NCBI GenBank assembly: GCA_944367415.1
Contig: CALVWN010000039.1
Coordinates: forward strand, 1-32,117
Length of the DNA: 32,117 nucleotides
Origin: an uncultured Clostridia bacterium
Lineage (GTDB): Bacteria; Bacillota; Clostridia; Christensenellales; Borkfalkiaceae
Reading direction: 5' to 3'
A program made the position numbers and the translations under genes. Under the pieces are notes generated by a model. The model was not told the DNA's origin, searched no databases, and saw only the letters and a program-made list of their open reading frames with translations. Below, piece by piece: positions 1 through 6,736 of the stretch; position 1 is the first letter of the stretch, and each line of letters starts with the position of its first letter.

Positions 1-164
1 CAGTCGTTTCCAACTGTTATCCCCCTGACATGGGCAGATTGCTCACGTGTTACTCACCCGTCCGCCACTAACGCAAGGAGCAAGCTCCTTACGTCCGTTC
101 GACTTGCATGTGTTAAGCACGCCGCCAGCGTTCATCCTGAGCCAGAATCAAACTCTTAAGTTTA
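1..164 (-). rRNA. rrs: 16S ribosomal RNA, 5' end (partial)
   Basis: Read on the minus strand, the sequence begins just before the universal AGAGTTTGAT(T/C)CTGGCTCAG segment (the primer-27F site, about 138-156) and continues through GATGAACGCTGGCGGCG, CTTAACACATGCAAGTCGAACG and GGCGGACGGGTGAGTAACACGTG. These are the conserved start and first variable region of bacterial 16S rRNA. The gene leaves the window at base 1, so only about the first 164 nt are present. The exact mature 5' end is estimated by analogy with E. coli, where about eight bases precede AGAGTTTGA. The first variable stem is short. The operon is transcribed away from the putative origin at about 23.5 kb, on the leading strand, as usual for rRNA operons. 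Confidence 0.97.
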
Positions 165-374
165 ATTGTTTAAAGCCGATATGCGCTAAACATACCGACG
201 GCTCTAACGAAATTCGTTATCTTGCTGACTTTGTTTTGAGTACATTGATGCTCAAAAAATTGACAGAAACTGCTTTTTGTGTTACAAAAAATCGTTTCTT
301 TCTTATTCGATTTTTAATCTGCGTTTGACCGAACAACAGCTCGGTTGCTACCCCTTCGCGAGGAGAGCTTTGCC
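165..374 (-). other. rRNA operon leader region
   Basis: This is the transcribed spacer between promoter P1 and the 16S 5' end, about 200 nt and AT-rich. It contains two inverted repeats: TTTTGAG at 234-240 with CTCAAAA at 251-257, and a perfect 7+1+7 repeat at 205-219 (TAACGAA/TTCGTTA). Such stems in leaders are often used in processing or antitermination, but I could not recognise a boxA. The open reading frames here have no coding character. Confidence 0.6.
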
Positions 375-404
375 ATTATAGCACACTCTCTATTGATCTG
401 TCAA
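375..404 (-). promoter_or_regulatory. rRNA promoter P1
   Basis: On the minus strand TTGACA (399-404) is followed after 18 bp by a perfect TATAAT (375-380), with TG one base before it (TGCTATAAT, extended -10). Upstream, minus-strand A-runs lie at 408-413, 419-424, 429-435 and 441-446, spaced about 11 bp, resembling an UP element or curved DNA. Transcription would start near 368. Confidence 0.85.
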
Positions 405-510
405 GTGTTTTTTAGCACTTTTTTCAGATTTTTTTCGGAATTTTTTCGGAACCTTTCGGAACCTTGCAAATCCCTGCGAGGTGTTACCCTCTCGCTCAGA
501 CAGCTCGCTC

Positions 511-539
511 ATTCTATCACACCTTTATAGGAATGTCAA
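511..539 (-). promoter_or_regulatory. rRNA promoter P2 (upstream)
   Basis: On the minus strand TTGACA (534-539), a 17 bp spacer and TAGAAT (511-516). Directly upstream are five A-runs on the minus strand starting at + coordinates 543, 553, 563, 574 and 584, in phase with the DNA helix. Tandem promoters are usual for rRNA operons. Confidence 0.75.
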
Positions 540-800
540 CTGTTTTTCGCGCTTTTTTTTGCTTTTTTTCGGATTTTTTTCGCTTTTTTTCGCGACCACT
601 ACAGCTTGTGGCATGACCCCTTCCGCACCACTACCGCTATGATCCGATCGCACCTTCTTGCCGGAATTGCCGCAGCGAGAATTCAATATAGTATGCATTT
701 TTTCGGAACCCCGCGCAACGACGGCGCAAAAAGGCATCCGCTCCTGTATGATATCCGTATTATATATAATGTATAGGAAAAAGTGACGGGGCGCGTTTGA

Positions 801-829
801 TTGCACTTTTTGCGCGGGTGTGGTACAAT
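801..829 (+). promoter_or_regulatory. Promoter for the 74-residue membrane protein
   Basis: TTGCAC (801-806), 17 bp spacer, TACAAT (824-829). Transcription would start near 836, about 25 nt before the ATG at 861. Because this promoter lies inside the longer open frame, it argues against the upstream TTG start at 801. Confidence 0.7.
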
Positions 830-860
830 GAAAGAGAAATCTCACCCCCGGGAGGATACG

Positions 861-1085
861 ATGCGCATCGTTCAGATAGTCTCCTGCATTCTCGCCTGCC
901 TGTGCGTTGTCGCGGCGGCGATCGTCGGCGCCTTTGTGCGCGATCTCGTGATCGTGCTGTGCCTGCTGCTTGCCGCCGTGCTGTGCGGCGTCGTGATGTT
1001 TTTTGCGCGGGCGCGCGCGAAGGAGCGGGAGGAACAAGACCGCCCCGACTTTATGAACCCGCCCAAACACGACAAAGACGAATAA
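861..1085 (+). CDS. Small two-helix membrane protein, unknown function
   Basis: A 74-residue protein of unknown function. The start is the ATG at 861, with a good GGAGG at 851-855 six bases before it. Residues 5-25 and 29-49 are two hydrophobic helices separated by a short turn containing Arg-Asp. A highly charged, basic then acidic C-terminal tail follows (residues 50-74) and should lie in the cytoplasm by the positive-inside rule. It has its own promoter and a strong terminator right after the stop, so it is a single-gene unit, pointing toward the converging GH43 gene. It is one of the few plus-strand genes left of the origin. I do not recognise a family. Confidence 0.7.
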   Translation: MRIVQIVSCILACLCVVAAAIVGAFVRDLVIVLCLLLAAVLCGVVMFFARARAKEREEQDRPDFMNPPKHDKDE

Positions 1086-1089
1086 GAGA

Positions 1090-1120
1090 GCGCCGCCGGA
1101 ATTTTCCGGCGGCGCCTTTT
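1090..1120 (+). terminator. Intrinsic terminator between convergent genes
   Basis: Near-perfect GC-rich stem (CGCCGCCGGAA pairing with TTCCGGCGGCG) followed by CCTTTT on the plus strand. It sits 5 nt after the small membrane gene and immediately after the end of the convergent GH43 gene, so it may stop both. Confidence 0.75.
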
Positions 1121-1121
1121 G

Positions 1122-2630
1122 TCATTCGATGCGATAGGTGCTGTCCATGATGAGCGCCATGCCGCTGCGCCGCCCCATCGCGGTGACGGTCAGCCCGGCG
1201 ACGTTCTGGTTGTCGATCCAGGCGGGCATGACGACGCCGAGGAAGGTATCCCCCTGCGTCTCGATGGCGATATAGCGGGCGCCGTACATTTTCCAGCTGC
1301 CCTTGTACGCCCCGTCGAGGGTGCCGTCCTTGTGCAATACGACGCGCTTTGCCGTGAGCGGCTCCACGCCCTGCAAAAACAGCACCGCCTCGAACTTGCC
1401 CGCCGTGATGTTGAGCAGCTCGTCCTCCGTGACGTCCTGGATCTCCTCGCCCGCATAGCGGTTGGCGTTCATGACCGGCCAGCCGTCCGAATTGAAGTCG
1501 AACTGCCCGAGATAGAGATAGTGAAAGTTGTTGGAGCGCGAGAGCTTCTTTTCGATGAAATAGTTGGTGCGGCAGTGGTAGGCGATGAGGCGCACGCCGC
1601 CGCTCGTCACAAACATATCGTTGTGCCCGGGGCAGAAGTAGTCGACGGGGTCGCGCTCCCAGCGGAAGGAACCGAGCATCTTGTTGCCCGTGCCGATGTC
1701 GGTGGAGCAGACGACGGGATTGCCGTTGACGTCGGTGTAAGGCCCCTCGGGGCGCTCGCTGCGCGCGCAGCGCATATTGTACGCCGACGAGAGGGAACCG
1801 AACGAGCACATGAGATAGTAGTAACGCTTAGTCGTCCACTTGCCGTTCTCGAGCACGGGAACGGCGTCCTCATAGTGCAGCACGCCGCCCTCCACGGAGC
1901 CGCTCGCGAGATGGATGCCGTAATAGCCCGCAAGGTCGAGCTTGCCCGCGGCAAAGTCGGCGTAGACGCGCCCGTCCTTGCGCAGTCCGGTGGCGGGGTC
2001 GAGTTCGAGCAGATACAATCCCAGCCCGTAGGAACCGTAGACGAGCCACATCTTCCCCTCGGCGAAGAGCACCTGCGGGTCGATGGCGTTGGGCGTGCGC
2101 CAGCCTGCGGGCGACTGCACGAGCAGCCCTTCGCAGACGAAGGGGCCGAGCGGGCTGTCCGATTTGGCGATGCCGATGCACGACTTGGAGCCGCCGAAGT
2201 ACCCCGTCAGACAAAAATACAGCCAGAATTTGCCGTCCGTTCCGCGCACGCAGTGGGGCGCCCAGAAGGACATGGCGCCGTCCGTGCGCGTGCAGATGCC
2301 GTATCCCACCTCCCGCTGATCGGTGACGCACCAGTCATATGCCGCCTGCAGGTTGCCGTATCTGCCCCTGCCCTCCCCGTGTTTATAGGCGGACGCCGCG
2401 CCCTCGAGCGCGAACGCGCTGCCGGCATACTCCCAGTGCAGCAGATCGTCGCTGACGCGGATCTGGTAGCCGCCCGGCGCGCCGAAGGTGTCCGTCGAGT
2501 AGGCGTAATACCTCCCCTCCCATTCGAGAATGGACGGATCGTGCGCGCAGCCCTCCTGCCAGGACGCATAATCGGGCGAACGCATCTGCAGTTTGTTGAA
2601 TTTCGGATTTTTCGGATATTTGAGTGCCAT
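1122..2630 (-). CDS. Glycoside hydrolase family 43 protein without signal peptide
   Basis: A 502-residue GH43 enzyme, probably acting on alpha-1,5-linked arabinan or arabino-oligosaccharides. The five-bladed propeller signature is visible: HDPS with the likely catalytic base Asp31, IDPQ with the pKa-tuning Asp184, and SVEGG with the likely general acid Glu247. GHNDMF and a C-terminal domain starting near WPVMNANRYAGE are also present, as in arabinanases. The ATG at 2630 was chosen because GGAGG lies 5-9 bases before it; the open frame runs 23 codons further upstream but is GC-rich spacer. No signal peptide is seen, unlike the paralogue just upstream (2709-4220), so this copy probably works in the cytoplasm on imported oligomers. 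It is the last gene of the carbohydrate locus, and a terminator lies in front of it. The exact substrate is inference. Confidence 0.9.
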   Translation of the reverse strand: MALKYPKNPKFNKLQMRSPDYASWQEGCAHDPSILEWEGRYYAYSTDTFGAPGGYQIRVSDDLLHWEYAGSAFALEGAASAYKHGEGRGRYGNLQAAYDWCVTDQREVGYGICTRTDGAMSFWAPHCVRGTDGKFWLYFCLTGYFGGSKSCIGIAKSDSPLGPFVCEGLLVQSPAGWRTPNAIDPQVLFAEGKMWLVYGSYGLGLYLLELDPATGLRKDGRVYADFAAGKLDLAGYYGIHLASGSVEGGVLHYEDAVPVLENGKWTTKRYYYLMCSFGSLSSAYNMRCARSERPEGPYTDVNGNPVVCSTDIGTGNKMLGSFRWERDPVDYFCPGHNDMFVTSGGVRLIAYHCRTNYFIEKKLSRSNNFHYLYLGQFDFNSDGWPVMNANRYAGEEIQDVTEDELLNITAGKFEAVLFLQGVEPLTAKRVVLHKDGTLDGAYKGSWKMYGARYIAIETQGDTFLGVVMPAWIDNQNVAGLTVTAMGRRSGMALIMDSTYRIE

Positions 2631-2657
2631 AGCTTCCTCCCCGCGCGTTGTCTTACG

Positions 2658-2687
2658 AAAAAGGGGCGGGCGTCCTCCGCCCGCCCC
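2658..2687 (-). terminator. Terminator between the two GH43 genes
   Basis: On the minus strand a 10 bp GC stem (GGGGCGGGCG with CGCCCGCCCC, 5-base loop) is followed by five Ts. It ends 21 nt after the lipoprotein GH43 gene and would reduce or stop transcription into the downstream GH43 gene. Confidence 0.8.
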
Positions 2688-2708
2688 CGCGTCTTGCAAT
2701 GGTGCGCG

Positions 2709-4220
2709 TCAATCCTTGCGCGTCGTTCCGACCGCCCAGAGGCTGCGGCCCGTATCAGAGACCGCCGTCAGACTGAATGTCGAATAGGCGTCCTGAATGA
2801 AATTGGGCACATACATATTGTCCCACGAGGGCGTCACGACGCCCTTGAAGGTGCCGATCCAGTCGCCCTCCGTGAGGGTGATCGTGATATAGTAGTCCCC
2901 GGAGAGCGTCCAGGTGCCGAGGCTTGCGCCGTCGGCGCCGGTGATGGTGCCGTCCGCCGCGAAGGTGTAGGGCACGCTCTCCACGAAGTCCGCGGTCGTT
3001 CCCTCCGAGTGGACGACCAGGTCATAGGTATCGGAGACGAGTTCCGCCGTGATGCCCGAGCCGACCGCCTCGCCCGCATAGCGGTTGGGGTTCATGACCG
3101 GCCAGCCGTCCTCGTTGAAGAAGAGCTGGAAGGCATACAAACTGTGCCCCGCGGTGACGGTCGATCCCGCCTGACGGCGGACGTGAGCGACGACGATGTA
3201 CTTGTCCCCCACCTTGGCGACGGAGTTGTGTCCGATCGCCGCATAGCCGTTGGCGTCGCCGATGATATAATTGCCGGCGATCTTGTTGCCGCCCGTCTGC
3301 CCGGTGGCGTTGGCGACGTCCAGACCCGTGATGTCGACGTAAGGCCCGTCGGGGTTCTGGCTGCGCGCGACGCGCATATTGTAGTTGGTCATGAGGCTGC
3401 CGTAGCTGACCATCAGATAGTAGTACCCGGTGTCCTCGTTGTAGAAGATGAACGGCCCCTCCTGGTTGTTGGTGCCCGACCACAGCTTCTTGCCGTAGTT
3501 CTCCAGATCGTCCTCGATGGGAAGACCCCAGTTCTCGCCCGAGTTGTGCAGCTCTTTGATATAGATGCCGCCGGACGCCGAACCGTACACCATCCAGAGC
3601 CTGCCGTCCTTGTCATAGAACAGCTCGGGGTCGATGCAGTTGGGATCTTCGCCGCTGCCGTTCATGCTGCTGACGATGATCTTGTTGTTGATGTACGGCC
3701 CCATGGGGCTTTCCGCCTCCACCCTGCCGATGACGGAATTGCGCTTGCCGAAGCCCTTGGTGAGCGAGTAATACATATAGTAGGTGCCGTTGTACTCCTC
3801 GACGTCGGGCGCCCAGGTCGTCGTGACGGCATTGTCGCCCGTGCTGACGGGCTGCACCATCTCGACGGAGTCCTTGAGCGTCGCGGGCCACTGCACGCCC
3901 TGATAGTCGAACGCCGCCGTGCCGTACAGCTTTTCCCACTCGTTGTCGCGCGCCTCCTGCGTCCAGTTGATGAGATCGGGCGAGGACGCGACGGCAAAGT
4001 GCGTGCCGAACGCGTAGTAGGTGGAGCTTGCCTCGTCGTAGAAAATGGAGGGATCGTGGACGTTGACGTCGGGCGCGTCCTCCGGTTCGCGACCGCTCCA
4101 GGCAGGCATGACATAGGAAGTATCCTCCGTCTCCTCCGGCTGGCACGCCGCGAGCGCGCAGACGGAGAGCGCCATGACCGCCGCGAGCGAGATGCCGAAA
4201 ATTCTCTTGGTTGCTTTCAT
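2709..4220 (-). CDS. GH43 arabinanase-like lipoprotein
   Basis: A 503-residue cell-surface GH43 enzyme, most like endo-alpha-1,5-L-arabinanases. Residues 1-26 are a lipoprotein signal with lipobox LAAC (Cys26), so it should be anchored on the outer face of the membrane. Catalytic signatures are VHDPS (Asp56), CIDPE (Asp197) and QEGPF (Glu254, general acid). YGS/YGSL strands and GHNSV follow, then a C-terminal beta domain beginning near WPVMNPNRYAGE that is typical of arabinanases. AAGGGGA lies before the ATG. It is related to the unsignalled GH43 downstream. Together they suggest extracellular cutting of arabinan, import by the ABC permeases encoded upstream, and intracellular finishing. A terminator separates it from the permease genes, so its level may be uncoupled from theirs. 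The family is sure; the substrate is inferred. Confidence 0.92.
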   Translation of the reverse strand: MKATKRIFGISLAAVMALSVCALAACQPEETEDTSYVMPAWSGREPEDAPDVNVHDPSIFYDEASSTYYAFGTHFAVASSPDLINWTQEARDNEWEKLYGTAAFDYQGVQWPATLKDSVEMVQPVSTGDNAVTTTWAPDVEEYNGTYYMYYSLTKGFGKRNSVIGRVEAESPMGPYINNKIIVSSMNGSGEDPNCIDPELFYDKDGRLWMVYGSASGGIYIKELHNSGENWGLPIEDDLENYGKKLWSGTNNQEGPFIFYNEDTGYYYLMVSYGSLMTNYNMRVARSQNPDGPYVDITGLDVANATGQTGGNKIAGNYIIGDANGYAAIGHNSVAKVGDKYIVVAHVRRQAGSTVTAGHSLYAFQLFFNEDGWPVMNPNRYAGEAVGSGITAELVSDTYDLVVHSEGTTADFVESVPYTFAADGTITGADGASLGTWTLSGDYYITITLTEGDWIGTFKGVVTPSWDNMYVPNFIQDAYSTFSLTAVSDTGRSLWAVGTTRKD

Positions 4221-4293
4221 AGTGATTCCCCTTTGATAATTTTTTGCGTTTTTCCCGCCGTTTATCCGGCGGTGCCCCGCATCTGTGCGAGGA

Positions 4294-4321
4294 CAAAAAA
4301 ACGGAGCACGAGGCTCCGTTT
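4294..4321 (-). terminator. Terminator after the permease gene
   Basis: Stem ACGGAGC/GCTCCGT with a 5-base loop, flanked by seven As at 4295-4301 and seven Ts on the other side, so it could act on either strand. It lies about 12 nt after the permease stop on the minus strand and splits transport genes from GH43 genes. Confidence 0.8.
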
Positions 4322-4332
4322 TTTTCGATTGC

Positions 4333-5394
4333 TTACTCCTTGGAGCCGGTGAGCATGAGCGATCCGATGATCATCTTCTGGAATGCGGCAAACAGGATGA
4401 TGACGGGCAGGACGCACATGACGGCTGCCGCCATGACGGGGCCGACGTTCTGCGGATAGACCAGGTTCATGATCGTCATCGCGTGCGGCAGGTTGACCCA
4501 GAGCGAGTTCTGCGGAATGAAGATAAGCGATCCCATGTAGTTGTTCCAGCAGCCCATGAAGGACAGCAGGCCCTGTGCCACGATGGCGGGCATCGCGAGC
4601 GGAAGGATGAAGCTGCAGAAGATACGGAAGTATCCCGCGCCGTCGATCTTTGCCGCCTCGACGATGGACGTCGGAAGGCCGAACAGGAACTGACGGATGA
4701 AGAACGCCGTCATGATCGCACCGAACATTCCGGGGATGGTCAGCGTCATCCATGCGTTGGGCGCGCCCACGCCTTCCAGCCAGCCGAAGGAGACGTACAT
4801 GACGTACTGCGTCGTCATGATGGAGGGGCCGGGAACCATGATCGCGGCAAGCAGGAACATGAACACGACATCCCTGCCCTTCCAGTTGATCTTGGCGAAT
4901 GCGAACGCCGCCGACGCCGACGTGATGACGCCCACCACGACGGGCACGATGGAGTAGATGAGGTTGTTGGCGACTGCACGCCAGTAGGTGAAGCCGATCG
5001 CGAAGCCGTTGGAGGTCGTCGCGGTACCCTTCATGCCCTCGGTGAACAGGATGTGGTAGTTATAGAACAGCCCGTGCTCCACGCCGTTGACCGTCGTGGG
5101 CAGCGCGTTGGTGGGCCACCAGATCATGGTCGCGACCTGGCCGGAGAGCGTCGGCTCGGACGTGTTTGCGAACGAGGACGCGATCATCCACCAGAACGGG
5201 TACGCCATCAGAAATCCGCCGAGCAAAAGGACGACATAAGTCGCGATATCACCCACGAGCTTTGCGCGGTGTTTGCTGCCGCGGTGCGTCTTGGAGGAGA
5301 ATCCGAAGAACGCGAGGATGGCACCGATCGCATATTGGAAGGCGGAATATTGCTTCTCTTCCTCGGGAACGGCATTTGTCTGAATATTTTCCAT
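4333..5394 (-). CDS. Carbohydrate ABC transporter permease (MalG/AraQ type)
   Basis: A 353-residue inner-membrane permease of the CUT1 sugar family, the MalG/AraQ-like half. It has about six hydrophobic helices and the cytoplasmic EAA loop, here EAAKIDGAGYFRIFCSF followed by LPLAMPA, which contacts the ATPase. A longer than usual N-terminal tail (about 55 polar residues) precedes the first helix. The start has an excellent GGAGG close to the ATG. The gene lies 16 nt downstream of the other permease and is clearly co-transcribed with it and with the binding protein. No ATPase gene is present nearby; many Firmicutes serve such importers with one shared MsmX-type ATPase, and I infer the same here. 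Its cargo is probably arabino-oligosaccharides, judging from the neighbouring GH43 genes. Confidence 0.92.
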   Translation of the reverse strand: MENIQTNAVPEEEKQYSAFQYAIGAILAFFGFSSKTHRGSKHRAKLVGDIATYVVLLLGGFLMAYPFWWMIASSFANTSEPTLSGQVATMIWWPTNALPTTVNGVEHGLFYNYHILFTEGMKGTATTSNGFAIGFTYWRAVANNLIYSIVPVVVGVITSASAAFAFAKINWKGRDVVFMFLLAAIMVPGPSIMTTQYVMYVSFGWLEGVGAPNAWMTLTIPGMFGAIMTAFFIRQFLFGLPTSIVEAAKIDGAGYFRIFCSFILPLAMPAIVAQGLLSFMGCWNNYMGSLIFIPQNSLWVNLPHAMTIMNLVYPQNVGPVMAAAVMCVLPVIILFAAFQKMIIGSLMLTGSKE

Positions 5395-5410
5395 TTTCCT
5401 CCCCCCTTCC

Positions 5411-6649
5411 TCAGTTGTTGTTGCGCTTATCCAGCCAGAACTGGAAGAGCGTCAGAATGAGAATGATCACGGCAAGGAACATACCGTATGCAGCGCCGAG
5501 GCTCTGATAGGAAGTCTGTGCGTTTGCCAGCTGACCGAAGTTGATCGCTCCCGTTCCGGGCGAGGTCGTTGCGCTCAGGCCCCAGAACCAGATGAGGGCG
5601 ACATAGCCGGACGTGTACAGGTTGGGTTTTCCCTGATAGCTGCCGCCGATCGCGTTGCTCGTCGGGAAGAACAGTTCCGGTTCCGCGTAGATCTGCATAC
5701 CGCCGATGATGGAAGTGACGATGTTGTAGAAAATGACGGGATACAGATCGGGCATGGTGACCTTCCAGAAGATCTTCCAGCCGTTCGCGCCGTCGATCTG
5801 CGCCGCTTCCTTGGTGGAGGCATTGACGCCGGAAAGTCCCGCGATGTACAGAATGATGGTACCGCCCAGGCCCTTCCAGACGTTCATGATGACGATGATA
5901 CACTTGTTCACGATACCCTGTGCCCAGTACGGGTCGATGCCCTGGGCGACGCCGTACGGCTGCTCGCCTGCGGGAGGCGAGAACCAATAGACGTGTGCGT
6001 TGAGCAGCTCGTTGATCACGCCGCCGTAGTTGAACAGGTTGCGGAACGTGTAGACGATGGAGACCGTCGAGGCAACGCAGGGAAGGTAGTAGAGGACGCG
6101 GAAGAAGTTCCCGCCCTTGATGTCGCGCGACATACACACGGCAAGGAACATGGAGAGCACCATGCCGATCGGGATGCCGATGAGGTAGAACACCGTGTTG
6201 AAGAGCGTCGCACCCATCGTGCTGATCTCGCTGAACGATTCGCTGTTGCCGCTCGCATACATGGCGTCGGTAAAGATGAAACGATACCAGCGGAAGGGAT
6301 CGGTGCGATAGATGTAATTGCCCGACGTAGATGCGGGATCGAGGTCGGTAAAGACGTCAAATCCGAAGTTGTCTTTTTCGCCCGAGAACATCCTTCCGAG
6401 GAATTCCCAGACGTCGCTGTGAATGGTCGAGCTGTACGTCGTAAAGGAGAGCAGGAGCGCCATGACGAGCGCGATATAGATGAACAGCACCGTTCCCACG
6501 ATGAGCGGGAGACAGAATGTCCAGCCCCACAGATTGTCCTGCAGCTTCTGCTGATTGATGTGCCGTTTCTTTTTGACCGGCACCGCAGCTTCAACGACGT
6601 CCGCCGCAGCGGCGCTCTCAAACTCTGTCGTCGTTGTTTTTTCTGTCAT
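5411..6649 (-). CDS. Carbohydrate ABC transporter permease (MalF/UgpA type)
   Basis: A 412-residue inner-membrane permease, partner of the following gene. A polar N-terminus of about 40 residues rich in Thr, Glu, Ala and Lys precedes the first helix (LWGWTFCLPLIVGTVLF). The EAA loop reads EAAQIDGANGWKIFWKV followed by MPDLYPV, the classic ATPase-docking motif of the first permease of CUT1 systems. A long extracytoplasmic loop between helices 1 and 2 (about residues 85-145, with many Asp, Phe and Ser) resembles the enlarged loop of MalF. AAGGAGGG precedes the ATG. The gene sits 87 nt after the binding-protein gene, with a stable hairpin in that gap. The substrate is inferred from context. Confidence 0.92.
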   Translation of the reverse strand: MTEKTTTTEFESAAAADVVEAAVPVKKKRHINQQKLQDNLWGWTFCLPLIVGTVLFIYIALVMALLLSFTTYSSTIHSDVWEFLGRMFSGEKDNFGFDVFTDLDPASTSGNYIYRTDPFRWYRFIFTDAMYASGNSESFSEISTMGATLFNTVFYLIGIPIGMVLSMFLAVCMSRDIKGGNFFRVLYYLPCVASTVSIVYTFRNLFNYGGVINELLNAHVYWFSPPAGEQPYGVAQGIDPYWAQGIVNKCIIVIMNVWKGLGGTIILYIAGLSGVNASTKEAAQIDGANGWKIFWKVTMPDLYPVIFYNIVTSIIGGMQIYAEPELFFPTSNAIGGSYQGKPNLYTSGYVALIWFWGLSATTSPGTGAINFGQLANAQTSYQSLGAAYGMFLAVIILILTLFQFWLDKRNNN

Positions 6650-6680
6650 TCAAATTCCCTCCTTACACATGATGGCAACC

Positions 6681-6706
6681 TCTCCCCCGCACGATCGCGG
6701 GGGAGA
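6681..6706 (-). other. Intercistronic hairpin after the binding-protein gene
   Basis: A perfect 10 bp GC-rich stem (TCTCCCCCGC with GCGGGGGAGA, 6-base loop) lies between the binding-protein and permease genes and has no T-run after it. Such hairpins commonly protect the upstream message from 3' decay, giving more binding protein than permease. The role here is inferred. Confidence 0.6.
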
Positions 6707-6736
6707 CGCTGCTGCATATGCCACAGTTGCCGAGGC

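Noticed and set aside
801-860. TTG start at 801 for the small membrane protein
   Set aside because: The promoter lies within 801-829 and a good ribosome-binding site serves the ATG at 861.
1119-4352. 1077-residue plus-strand frame opposite the GH43 genes
   Set aside because: It is the antisense frame of two clear GH43 genes; composition (Arg, Val, Ala, His, Asp rich) is typical of GC-rich shadow frames and no family is visible.
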